Origin: Caccoplasma sp905210875
Lineage (GTDB): Bacteria; Bacteroidota; Bacteroidia; Bacteroidales; UBA11471
Assembly: GCA_963931635.1 (NCBI GenBank)
Contig: OZ007034.1
Location: forward strand, 310,001-374,000
Direction: 5' to 3'
Length of the DNA: 64,000 nucleotides
The position numbers and the translations under genes were made by a program. Each line of letters begins with the position of its first letter. The first letter of the stretch is position 1. The notes below the pieces were generated by a model. The model worked only from the letters and a program-made list of their open reading frames with translations. It made no database searches and was not told where the DNA came from. Shown piece after piece: positions 46,464 to 55,800 of this stretch.

Positions 46464-48521
46464 ATGAAAAAGACTTTGCGACACATCTTCATGACCCGTA
46501 TCGGTTTATGCCAGACGGCCTATTTTATTGGTGCCATTGCACTCATTCTCTATTTTTTCCCAAGAGAAGAGAAATCGGAATATGTTTTTCAGGAAGGAAA
46601 ACCTTGGAAATACGGACTGCTGACCGCGGCATACGACTTTCCCATCTATAAAAGCGAGGAACAGTTGAAACACGAACAGGATAGTGTTGTCAAGACACTG
46701 CGCCCGTTTTTCACCGAAGAACCCAGCGTAGGCACAGCTCAAATAAACAATTTCAAACGTGAACACCAGTCACTGTTGCAAAGTGCAGAATCGGCCGATG
46801 CCTATCGCTATGTATTGAAAGCTCTGGCTGAGGTCTATCAAAGAGGCATTATCGATACCGGCACTTACAATTCTTTGATACACAATGGCACACCAGGTGT
46901 CCGCATCGTAAGCCGCAACACAGTCAAGGAAGAATGTGAGGTTTCGGAGTTACTCTCGCTCAGGTCGGCCTACGAATACATTATGACCCATGCTACCGTA
47001 CAGCAGCAACAGATACTAAACTCCTGCAATCTGAACAATTACCTGTCGGAAAACCTCACCTACGACAGCTTGAAGTCACAAAATGCGCGCTACGAACTGC
47101 TGCAACGTATTCCCTCCTCCATTGGTATGGTTCAGAAAGGCGAAAAAATCATCAACCGTGGCGACATCGTAACACCTCATACCTACCTCATACTTCAATC
47201 GTTTGAGACCGTCAACCAGCGTAACAACACGCGCACTCACCAACAAGAACTGTTTATCATGCTGGGGCAGGCTCTGGTCATCATCTGCCTCCTCATATTT
47301 CTATATCGATACCTAGCCATCTTCTACCCGCGCACGTTCAACGACCCGAAGAAGCTTGCTTTTATCATGATTATGATTACCGGTACAACGGTTATCTGCT
47401 ACCTGCTGTGCGGAATGTTCACCACATCGGGAATGTATCTGGTGCCTTTTGCCATACTGCCTATCACGATTGTCGTCTTTCTTAAAAAATCCATTGCCCT
47501 CATATCGAGCCTCATATCGATACTGTTGTGTGCTTTTGTCGTGCCCTATCCGCTGGAATTTATCTTCTTGCAGACAGCCGTAACCGTAACGGCCATCAAT
47601 AACATGAAAGAGCTGGTAAGACGCTCTCAACTGCTGCGATGCGTCATACTCATTTTCGTTACCTACTGCTTTACCTATACCGGTTACACACTCATTTTTG
47701 AAGACTGGACAAAACTCGACCCACAACTCTTCTTCTACCTGGGTATCAACTGTGGACTTCTGTTCTTTACCTATCTGCTCATTTACCTGCTCGAAAAGGT
47801 CTTCGGCTTTGTGTCGACTGTTACGCTGGTCGAACTTTCCGATATCAACCTGCCGATATTCCGTCAACTGTCGGAGGTATGCCCGGGCACCTTCCAACAC
47901 TCAATGCAGGTATCGAATCTCGCTACCGAAGCAGCCGACTGCATCGGCGCTCAGGCTCAATTGGTACGCACCGGCGCGCTCTACCACGACATCGGTAAAA
48001 TGGCCAATCCCACCTTCTTCACCGAGAATCAGAATGGGGTCAACCCACACAACGGCCTCCCTTACGAAGAAAGCGCGCAGATTGTCATCAGCCATGTAAA
48101 AGACGGTGTCAAGATTGCCGAGAAACTCAACCTGCCCCAAACCATAATCGATTTTATCAAGACTCATCACGGACGTAGCAAAGCCAAATATTTCTACAAC
48201 TCCTATGTGAACGAACACCCCGACGAGGAGGTCAATGAAGAACTGTTTACCTACCCCGGTCCCAACCCGTTCACCAAAGAACAGGCTATTCTCATGATGG
48301 CCGATGCTGTCGAAGCCGCCTCGCGCAGTCTGAAAGAGTATACCGAAGAAAACATTTCCAAACTGGTAAACTCCATCATCGACAGCCAGATTGCCGACGG
48401 GCTGTTGAACAACAGCCCCATCAGTTTCCGCGATATATGCGACGTAAAAGCAGCCTTTATCGAGAAACTCAAAACCATGTATCACACACGTATCAGTTAT
48501 CCCGAGCTACGCAAGAAGTAA
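46464..48521 (+). CDS. PgpH-type 7TM HD-domain phosphodiesterase
   Basis: 685 residues. An N-terminal membrane helix (about 18-34) is followed by an extracytoplasmic domain (about 45-260). A cluster of seven or so membrane helices follows (about 270-450). The cytoplasmic HD domain has HSMQVSNLATEA, LYHDIGKM, HVKDGVKIAEKL and THHG, so all metal ligands are present. This is the PgpH/YqfF architecture, known to hydrolyse cyclic-di-AMP. No diadenylate cyclase is in the window, so the substrate is inferred from the family. It ends at the terminator 48601-48634. Confidence 0.88.
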   Translation: MKKTLRHIFMTRIGLCQTAYFIGAIALILYFFPREEKSEYVFQEGKPWKYGLLTAAYDFPIYKSEEQLKHEQDSVVKTLRPFFTEEPSVGTAQINNFKREHQSLLQSAESADAYRYVLKALAEVYQRGIIDTGTYNSLIHNGTPGVRIVSRNTVKEECEVSELLSLRSAYEYIMTHATVQQQQILNSCNLNNYLSENLTYDSLKSQNARYELLQRIPSSIGMVQKGEKIINRGDIVTPHTYLILQSFETVNQRNNTRTHQQELFIMLGQALVIICLLIFLYRYLAIFYPRTFNDPKKLAFIMIMITGTTVICYLLCGMFTTSGMYLVPFAILPITIVVFLKKSIALISSLISILLCAFVVPYPLEFIFLQTAVTVTAINNMKELVRRSQLLRCVILIFVTYCFTYTGYTLIFEDWTKLDPQLFFYLGINCGLLFFTYLLIYLLEKVFGFVSTVTLVELSDINLPIFRQLSEVCPGTFQHSMQVSNLATEAADCIGAQAQLVRTGALYHDIGKMANPTFFTENQNGVNPHNGLPYEESAQIVISHVKDGVKIAEKLNLPQTIIDFIKTHHGRSKAKYFYNSYVNEHPDEEVNEELFTYPGPNPFTKEQAILMMADAVEAASRSLKEYTEENISKLVNSIIDSQIADGLLNNSPISFRDICDVKAAFIEKLKTMYHTRISYPELRKK

Positions 48522-48600
48522 ACTTCCAGCGTCCATTGGAAATCCGCAGAATATCACAGCCTCATTCCAAGAGGCGTATGGAGCGGACGAGAGCTTAGAA

Positions 48601-48634
48601 AGAGAGGGTGCACCCTATTGGGTACACCCTCTCT
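48601..48634. terminator. Bidirectional terminator
   Basis: AGAGAGGGTG-C-ACCC pairs with GGGT-A-CACCCTCTCT around the loop TATT, with one internal mismatch, and is followed by TTTTT on the plus strand. It separates the convergent HD-phosphodiesterase and alkaline phosphatase genes. Confidence 0.85.
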
Positions 48635-48653
48635 TTTTGCTCATTACAGACTC

Positions 48654-49793
48654 TTACCGCTTCACATTCAACGCCGAAAGGATACGGGCAAATACCTCGG
48701 TATTGTCAATCACACCACAGAAATCGTCGGAATGAGGACCGTAAGCGTATACCGGGACCAAAATAGGTGAATGGCCACCGGTAGCGAAATGGCCCGACAC
48801 TTTTCCTTGAAGAATATCGCCATCACCCAGTGCCAAACCACCGGTTTCGTGGTCAGCCAAGACAATTACCAGAGTTTCTCCGTTAGTGTCGGCAAAACGC
48901 AGAGCTTCGGCCACGGCCTTGTCAAAATCGAGCGTTTCCCGCACAACCCCTTCGATGTCGCCATTGTGAGCGGCATGATCTATCTCGGCCCCTTCAACCA
49001 TAAGGAAAAATCCTTTTTTCGATTTTTGACTGAGAAATGAAAGAGCATACCGGGTAACACTTCGCAAATAGGCCGTATCACGACCGTCCTTGATTTGAAC
49101 AGCATCTCGGTCACGGGCAATAAGAGCCACCTTATCAGGGGCATCAAGGGGCAAAGCCTTGAAATCATGCAACACGGTGAAGCCCTGTGCCCGCAATGAG
49201 TCGAGGCGCTCCTTACCCGTTGCATTGAAGAGCGACACGCTACTGCCGGCCACAAAAAGAGCCCGTGTATGCAACAGGTCGGAGAGAATCTCCCGTGTCA
49301 TGCTCCGTTGCGGCTGATGGGTATAAAATGCCGAGGGCGTAGCCCCTGAAATCTTATCGGTAGAAACTATTCCGGTAGCGTACCCGCGAGCCGAGAGTAT
49401 CTCGGTCATATCGGGCAAGCGACAACCAGCGGTATCAACTCCAAGGCTGCCGTTCCGGGTTTTACAGCCTGTAGCATAAGCGGTACCGGCAGCGGCCGAG
49501 TCGGTGATATAACGGTTGGCCGACTGTGTTCTGACCAGACCGATATGGCGCATACGGGCTATCGTCAGGTCGCCACCGTTGGCATGCAAGGCTGCCGTCA
49601 TGTGAGCCAGGCCCATGCCATCGCCCACCAGAAGTATCACATTCTTTACTTTCCTATCGGAACCATCGTGGCGATAAGTTGGCTCATAAACCGCCTGCCG
49701 TGCAGGTGAAACATAGGGTGTAAACTGAGCCGAAACGGGAACGGCTAAAGCCGAAGCCACCAACAGACATACAGAAATAATCGTTGTTTTCAT
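48654..49793 (-). CDS. Alkaline phosphatase
   Basis: 379 residues. A signal peptide (about 1-22, ending SAQ) sends it to the periplasm. Metal and catalytic residues are in place: LLVGDGMG (Asp58), the nucleophile Ser99 in TDSAAAGTAYATG, VEGAEIDHAAH, ADHETGG, and FATGGHSPILVPVYAYGP. It hydrolyses phosphate monoesters. Located 7 bases after the rnz stop, it is probably transcribed with rnz; the link is positional only. Confidence 0.92.
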   Translation of the reverse strand: MKTTIISVCLLVASALAVPVSAQFTPYVSPARQAVYEPTYRHDGSDRKVKNVILLVGDGMGLAHMTAALHANGGDLTIARMRHIGLVRTQSANRYITDSAAAGTAYATGCKTRNGSLGVDTAGCRLPDMTEILSARGYATGIVSTDKISGATPSAFYTHQPQRSMTREILSDLLHTRALFVAGSSVSLFNATGKERLDSLRAQGFTVLHDFKALPLDAPDKVALIARDRDAVQIKDGRDTAYLRSVTRYALSFLSQKSKKGFFLMVEGAEIDHAAHNGDIEGVVRETLDFDKAVAEALRFADTNGETLVIVLADHETGGLALGDGDILQGKVSGHFATGGHSPILVPVYAYGPHSDDFCGVIDNTEVFARILSALNVKR

Positions 49794-49800
49794 ATCAAAA

Positions 49801-50715
49801 TCAAAATGAATATTTCAATCCTTCGCGAGCCAATATCGTATCGGCAAACTCCTCGCGGGCCTCGGCCAGCAACTTCTCCTCGTCGTTGTAACGAGCCGAG
49901 AAGTGGCCTATCATCAGCTGCTTCACATGAGCATTCCGGGCCATAATTCCGGCCTGGCGGGCCGTTGAGTGAAGAGTGCGACGGGCCATGGCAACAGCCT
50001 CATCGCCGAAAGTCGCTTCGTGATAGAGCAGGTCGACCCCTTCGATAAGAGGTATGAGTTTCTCATTATATGCGGTATCGGAGCAATAGGCATAACGCAC
50101 AGGTGGAGCAGCCGGCCGTGTGAGCCGACTGTTGGGAACAACAGTGCCATCGGGTAGGACAAAATCGGCTCCTGCCTTGATTTCGGCCCGCCGATAATGA
50201 GGAATCTTGTAATACTCGGCCATGTCGCCCAAGAGATGACGGGGCGCCTCTTTTTCTTCAAAGAGGAATCCGGCCGCCGGGATACGGTGCTTCAAGGGGA
50301 GAGTCTTGACAGTGAGAGCATCGTCTTCGTAGATAGTCGACGATGCAAATGGAGAGAAAGGCTCAATGCGCACGTCAAAAGGAAGTTCCTGACAGAAGGT
50401 GTCGAACAACGGCGGAAAGATGCGCAAAGCATCGGGTACCGCATGCATGATCACCTCACCGCCACGGTCGAGCAGGCCCAGTGTCGATATAAGTCCGACC
50501 AGTCCCAGGCAGTGGTCGCCATGGAGATGCGAAATGAAGATATGTTGCAAGCGCATGAGTTTTAACCCTTGCCGGCGATAGTGCTGCTGGGTTCCCTCAC
50601 CACAATCGACAAGGAACACACGGTCGCGATGACTTAATGCCTGCGCGCTGGGGTTGTGACGGAGGGTGGGGAATGCCGAGCCGCAACCTAATATCGACAA
50701 TTCAAAACGGGTCAT
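49801..50715 (-). CDS. rnz: Ribonuclease Z
   Basis: 304 residues, normal for the short form. The metallo-beta-lactamase motif SHLHGDH (His63, His65, Asp67, His68) and later zinc ligands (HEATFGDE, GHFSARY) are present. The VDCGEGTQQ motif near residue 37 is typical of RNase Z. It cuts the 3' trailer of tRNA precursors. It leads a two-gene operon with alkaline phosphatase. Confidence 0.95.
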   Translation of the reverse strand: MTRFELSILGCGSAFPTLRHNPSAQALSHRDRVFLVDCGEGTQQHYRRQGLKLMRLQHIFISHLHGDHCLGLVGLISTLGLLDRGGEVIMHAVPDALRIFPPLFDTFCQELPFDVRIEPFSPFASSTIYEDDALTVKTLPLKHRIPAAGFLFEEKEAPRHLLGDMAEYYKIPHYRRAEIKAGADFVLPDGTVVPNSRLTRPAAPPVRYAYCSDTAYNEKLIPLIEGVDLLYHEATFGDEAVAMARRTLHSTARQAGIMARNAHVKQLMIGHFSARYNDEEKLLAEAREEFADTILAREGLKYSF

Positions 50716-50746
50716 GGCAGAGTATGGTCTTTTGCGTTTGAACGTA

Positions 50747-50777
50747 CAAAATTAGCAATTCACGGTTGGTATCGCAA
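50747..50777 (-). promoter_or_regulatory. Bacteroidetes-type promoter of rnz
   Basis: Minus strand: -33 TTG (50775-50777), exactly 20 bases, -7 TAATTTTG (50747-50754). Leader of about 25 bases to the ATG at 50715. Confidence 0.75.
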
Positions 50778-50858
50778 ATTTAGGAAGTTACGTTTTTATG
50801 ACACTTTTGGCTGATGAAAAGCGACTATAAAATTACCGGCTTTTATCATATAAAGAAA

Positions 50859-50888
50859 AAGCGCCGTGCTGCATACAGCACGGCGCTT
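50859..50888 (-). terminator. rpsA terminator
   Basis: AAGCGCCGTGCTG pairs perfectly (13 bp) with its complement around a 4-base loop and is followed on the minus strand by TTTCTTTA after the A/T pairs of the stem. It lies 24 bases after the rpsA stop. Confidence 0.9.
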
Positions 50889-50912
50889 CGGTGAATATGT
50901 TACCTCGGACGA

Positions 50913-52712
50913 TTATTTATTGTTGTCCGATGCAGCGAGTTTTTCTTTCAAAGCAGCGAGTTCTTCGATGTCGCCGAGGGTCGTTTTTTCTACGGGAGCA
51001 GAAAGAGCGGCAGTTTCTTCGGCTTTAGCAGCTTTCTTGGCAGCTTTTCTTGCCGATGCCTCTTTCTGTGCTTCGGCTTTGGCTGCATCTTCAAAGATGC
51101 GGCTGTGCGAGAGAATAATGCGTTTGGCGTCTTTGTTAAACTCGATTACCTTGAAGTTAAGTTTCTCGTCTACTTGGGCTTGTGTTCCGTCTTCTTTCAC
51201 CAGGTGTTTGGGGGTAGCAAAACCTTCTACACCATAAGGCAATGCGATAACAGCACCTTTTTCGAGCATCTCAACGATGGTTCCTTCGTGAATCGAACCT
51301 ACGGTAAATATTGTCTCAAACACGTCCCAAGGATTCTCTTCGAGTTGTTTGTGACCAAGGCTGAGACGACGGTTCTCCTTGTCGATTTCAAGTACTTGCA
51401 CTTCGATATCGGCACCGATTTGGGTAAATTCAGAGGGGTGTTTGATTTTCTTCGTCCAAGAGAGGTCGGAGATGTGAATAAGGCCCTCAACACCCTCTTC
51501 GAGTTCTACAAATACGCCAAAGTTGGTGAAGTTACGTACCTTGGCGTGGTGACGCGAACCAACAGCATATTTGGTCTCGATATTTTCCCAGGGATCGGGT
51601 TTGAGTTGTTTGATACCCAACGACATCTTGCGCTCTGCACGGTCGAGGGTAAGAATAACGGCTTCTACCTCATCGCCCACTTTCATGAAATCTTGTGCGC
51701 TGCGCAGGTGCTGCGACCACGACATTTCCGATACGTGGATAAGGCCTTCTACGCCCGGAGCGATTTCGACAAATGCACCGTAATCGGCCATGACAGCCAC
51801 TTTGCCTTTGACTTTGTCGCCCACTTTGAGGTTGGGGTCGAGAGCATCCCAAGGATGCGGGGTGAGTTGTTTCAGACCGAGAGCGATACGTTTCTTTTCG
51901 TCATCGAAGTCGAGGATAACGACATTGAGTTTCTGGTCGAGAGAAACAACCTCTTCGGGGTGGCTTACGCGGCCCCAAGAAAGGTCGGTGATGTGGATAA
52001 GACCGTCAACACCACCCAAGTCGATGAATACACCGTAAGAGGTGATGTTCTTGACGGTACCTTCGAGTACCTGACCCTTTTCGAGCTTGGCGATGATTTC
52101 TTTCTTCTGCTGCTCGAGCTCGGCTTCGATGAGAGCCTTGTGCGAAACAACAACATTTTTGAATTCCTGGTTGATTTTAACCACCTTGAATTCCATGGTT
52201 TTGCCGACGAATACATCGTAATCGCGAATGGGTTTGACGTCGATTTGCGAACCGGGCAAGAAAGCCTCGATACCAAATACATCGACAATCATACCGCCTT
52301 TGGTGCGGCACTTGATGTAACCCTTGATGACTTCGTCGTTTTCGAGAGCAGCATTCACACGGTCCCACGAGCGGGTTGCACGGGCTTTCTTGTGAGAGAG
52401 TACGAGCTGTCCTTTTTTATCTTCTTGATTTTCGATGTATACTTCAACCGTATCACCCACTTTAAGGTCGGGATTGTAACGGAATTCGTTCATCGAAATA
52501 ACGCCATCGGATTTGTAACCGATGTTTACAACAACTTCGCGTTTGTTGATGGAGATAACGGTTCCTTCGATTACCTCTTTGTCCTTAACGGTGTTGAGCG
52601 ACTTATCATACGTAGCCACCAACTCTTCGCGGCTTTTCTCGCCGACTACTTCGCCTTTTTCATAGGCATCCCAATCGAAATTATCAATCGGGGTGATTTG
52701 TTTTTCTTCCAT
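50913..52712 (-). CDS. rpsA: 30S ribosomal protein S1
   Basis: 599 residues with six S1 OB-fold repeats between about 50 and 555, four of which show the repeated pattern GVFIDLGGVDGLIHITDLSW, GAFVEIAPGVEGLIHVSEMSW or variants. The C-terminus is an Ala/Lys/Glu-rich tail. S1 helps the 30S subunit load mRNA, which matters in Bacteroidetes because Shine-Dalgarno sites are rarely used. It is monocistronic with a clear promoter and terminator. Confidence 0.96.
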   Translation of the reverse strand: MEEKQITPIDNFDWDAYEKGEVVGEKSREELVATYDKSLNTVKDKEVIEGTVISINKREVVVNIGYKSDGVISMNEFRYNPDLKVGDTVEVYIENQEDKKGQLVLSHKKARATRSWDRVNAALENDEVIKGYIKCRTKGGMIVDVFGIEAFLPGSQIDVKPIRDYDVFVGKTMEFKVVKINQEFKNVVVSHKALIEAELEQQKKEIIAKLEKGQVLEGTVKNITSYGVFIDLGGVDGLIHITDLSWGRVSHPEEVVSLDQKLNVVILDFDDEKKRIALGLKQLTPHPWDALDPNLKVGDKVKGKVAVMADYGAFVEIAPGVEGLIHVSEMSWSQHLRSAQDFMKVGDEVEAVILTLDRAERKMSLGIKQLKPDPWENIETKYAVGSRHHAKVRNFTNFGVFVELEEGVEGLIHISDLSWTKKIKHPSEFTQIGADIEVQVLEIDKENRRLSLGHKQLEENPWDVFETIFTVGSIHEGTIVEMLEKGAVIALPYGVEGFATPKHLVKEDGTQAQVDEKLNFKVIEFNKDAKRIILSHSRIFEDAAKAEAQKEASARKAAKKAAKAEETAALSAPVEKTTLGDIEELAALKEKLAASDNNK

Positions 52713-52775
52713 AATTGTTAAATAATTGATTTTCTTACTAGTAAATTAGACATTATATGGTCTCAAAATCGGGGA

Positions 52776-52806
52776 CAAAGATAGGTTTTTTTTTTGACCC
52801 GGCAAA
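52776..52806 (-). promoter_or_regulatory. Bacteroidetes-type promoter of rpsA
   Basis: Minus strand: -33 TTTG (52803-52806), a 19-base spacer with ten A in a row, and -7 TATCTTTG (52776-52783). The leader is about 57 bases, AT-rich, and could carry S1 autoregulation, though no structure is evident. Confidence 0.8.
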
Positions 52807-52842
52807 TGTATAGTCAAGATTTTCGTCAATTTACAAAAAACC

Positions 52843-52867
52843 GGGGCAGGCCGTTGCGGCCTGCCCC
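52843..52867 (-). terminator. Terminator of the giant MBG-repeat gene
   Basis: GGGGCAGGCC pairs perfectly (10 bp) with its complement around GTTGC, followed on the minus strand by GGTTTTTTG. It lies 27 bases beyond the stop of the 2302-residue gene. Confidence 0.9.
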
Positions 52868-52893
52868 AGTGCTATGCAGTGGGGATGCGTGTA

Positions 52894-55800
52894 CTACTCC
52901 TTGACAAAGCGGTAACGCATCACACGGTTATCCGACTCAGCCACGACAACGTAATGCCCGGCAGGCAACTCGTCAATCGACACTTCGTTCTGTGGCGTTA
53001 CAATCCGTTTCACCTCGGAACCACTGATATCAAAGATGGAGAGCTGTGCCACAACGCCCGTCAAGTAAAGTTTGCCCTCGGCATAATAAAGCGTAGCCTC
53101 ATCGCCATCGACCGACGTCAGTCCGGAGTGTGCCACAATGGTAAGGGTTCCCGGGCGATAGACAAACTCGTAGTTGGTAGCATTGCCACCCGAAACCGAG
53201 ATTTCATAGGTACCGGGCTCGGCGGTATCGGAAACTTCGCAAAGGGCCTGCGGCTGAATATCAAGAGAAGAGGTATCTTCACCCCATACAAAACCACTGT
53301 ACCGGAGAGTCCACTCAGGCATCGCATCGCCCTGGTCGCAACGTTTGTCTTCGGCGACCACGGTCAGAGGAGCCTTGGCTACCACTAAGTCAATCCACAC
53401 TTCAGCATCTGAGAAGGTTTCCGTAGCTTTCTGCTTCACCACAAGCAGGGTTGTTCCAGCGCCTTTAATATGTATACGACCGTCGACAATCGTTGCGACC
53501 GACTCATTAACGATGGTGTAACTTATCTCTCCCCGACTGTTGTTGGTCGTTACCGCCGGCAGCGCAAACGGCAGGTCGCCATAGACCTTCTCGCCTATCT
53601 CGGCTACCGTGAACTGTGTCTCACTGAAATTGCCAACGGTCAACGTTCCCGAGTAATAGGCTATCTCGTAATTGGCGGCTTCGCCTCCCGTCACGCTTAT
53701 CAGGTAGGTTCCGACCTGTTCAGTCGTCAGTACTTCGCAACTCAACTCGGGTTGCACGGTAAATACCGTCTCGTCTTCGCCGGCTACAAAGCCTTTGCAG
53801 GTGTAGGTCATTTCGGGAAGCTCATCGCCCCGGCGGCACTCCTTATTATCGGCCGTTACGGTGAGAAGGGCTTTTGATATCACCAGAGGTACGGAGGCCT
53901 CGGCCGAGGTGTGGCTATCGGTGGCCGTTTGCTTCACTACGAGCATGGTCTCACCGGCTCCTTTGATGTGTATGCGACCGTCGACGATAGTCGCTACCGA
54001 CTCATCAACGATGGCGTAGCTTATTTCGCCTCGGTTGTTGTTGGTCGTTACTGCCGGCAACGCAAACGGCAGGTCGCCGTAGACCTTCTCGCCTATCTCG
54101 GCTACCGTGAGCTGTGTCTCACTGAAATTGCCAACGGTCAACGTTCCCGAATAATAGGCTATCTCGTAATTGGCGGCTTCGCCTCCCGTCACGCTTATCA
54201 GGTAGGTTCCGACCTGTTCAGTCGTCAGTACTTCGCAACTCAACTCGGGTTGCACGGTAAATACCGTCTCGTCTTCGCCGGCTACAAAGCCTTTGCAGGT
54301 GTAGGTCAGTTCGGGAAGCTCATCGCCCCGGCGGCACTCCTTATTATCGGCCGTTACGGTGAGAAGGGCTTTTGATATCACCAGAGGTACGGAGGCCTCG
54401 GCCGAGGTGTGGCTATCGGTGGCCGTCTGCTTCACTACGAGCATGGTCTCACCGGCTCCTTTGATGTGTATGCGACCGTCGACGATAGTAGCTACCGACT
54501 CATCGACGATGGCGTAGCTTATCTCGCCTCGGTTGTTGTTGGTCGTTACCGCCGGCAGTGCAAACGGCTGATCGCCGTAGACCTTCTCGCCTATCTCGGC
54601 TACCGACAATGCAGTGGTTACCGAACCGATGGTCAGGGTACCATTGGTATAGACAAAGGTATAAAGGTCGGAAACTCCGCCCGAGAGAACGATGGGGAAA
54701 CTTCCCAAAGAGAGCGTGTCGGCCACACAGGTAGCGACAGGCTTTTGGGTAAGGCTCTCTTCATTATCGCCGGCCACAAAGCCTTCGTAGGAGATGACAA
54801 ACTCAGGATTAGGTTCTCCATAGTTGCGGGAGGCATCGTCGACACGCACATACAACGGACGCTTGTTGACGGTAAGGGGCAGGGAGATTTCTTCGGAGGC
54901 GGCAAAATTGCCCGAAGCGGCCTGTTTCAGCAGAATATTCGTAACACCGGGGGCAACCACCGTTACCTCGCCGTTCTCGACGGTTGCGACACGTGTATCT
55001 TCAACCACATAGTCGACCGGCGACTCGTCGTTGTTGGTCGTTACCACCAACCGGAATGTATCGTCGCCATAAAGTTTCACGGGCACCTCCTCGACTGCCA
55101 ACTTCGTGGCGGCAGGTTCTACCGACAAGGTTCCGGTGCGGTACGACAACGTATAGTTTTGGGCCGATGCACCACTCACCCGTATATCATAGGTACCGAC
55201 AGGCGATTCGGTCTGGGCATCACATTCGGCCACGGGGAGCGACGCGAGCGATGTCTCGTCATCGCCGGCCACAAAGCCTTCGTAAGCGAAAGTGAATTCG
55301 GGATTTTCCTCGCGATAGAAACGGGTGGTATCGACCGCAGTAATCGTCAGCGGAGCTTTCTCGACCACATAGGTAAAGAAGTTGGAGACACCCTGCGTAT
55401 AGTTCGACGAGGCGGTCTGCATGGCAATAATCATGGTCTGACCGGCCCGCTTGGGGGTCAACATACCATCTACGACCTCCACCACCGAAGGATCGGAGAT
55501 GGCATAGATGATTTCGCTTTCGGTATTGTTCGACGAGATATCGAGCCGACAGGGTTCATCGCCGTAAACAGCAGTATCGGGGGTAACAATGGTAATAACC
55601 GTCGAGGCCGGATTGATAGTAAGTTGTCCCGGGAGATATTCGATGGTATAATTGGCCGCCTCGGCTCCTTCGGGAGTGATGGTATAGGTACCGACAGGCG
55701 ACAGCGAATCGGCCTCCCAACGAAGTACGGGCTTCACCGCCAGCGACGAGGTGTCGTCGTCGTAAACAAAACCGGTATAGGAGAACTCTCCTGCGGGATT

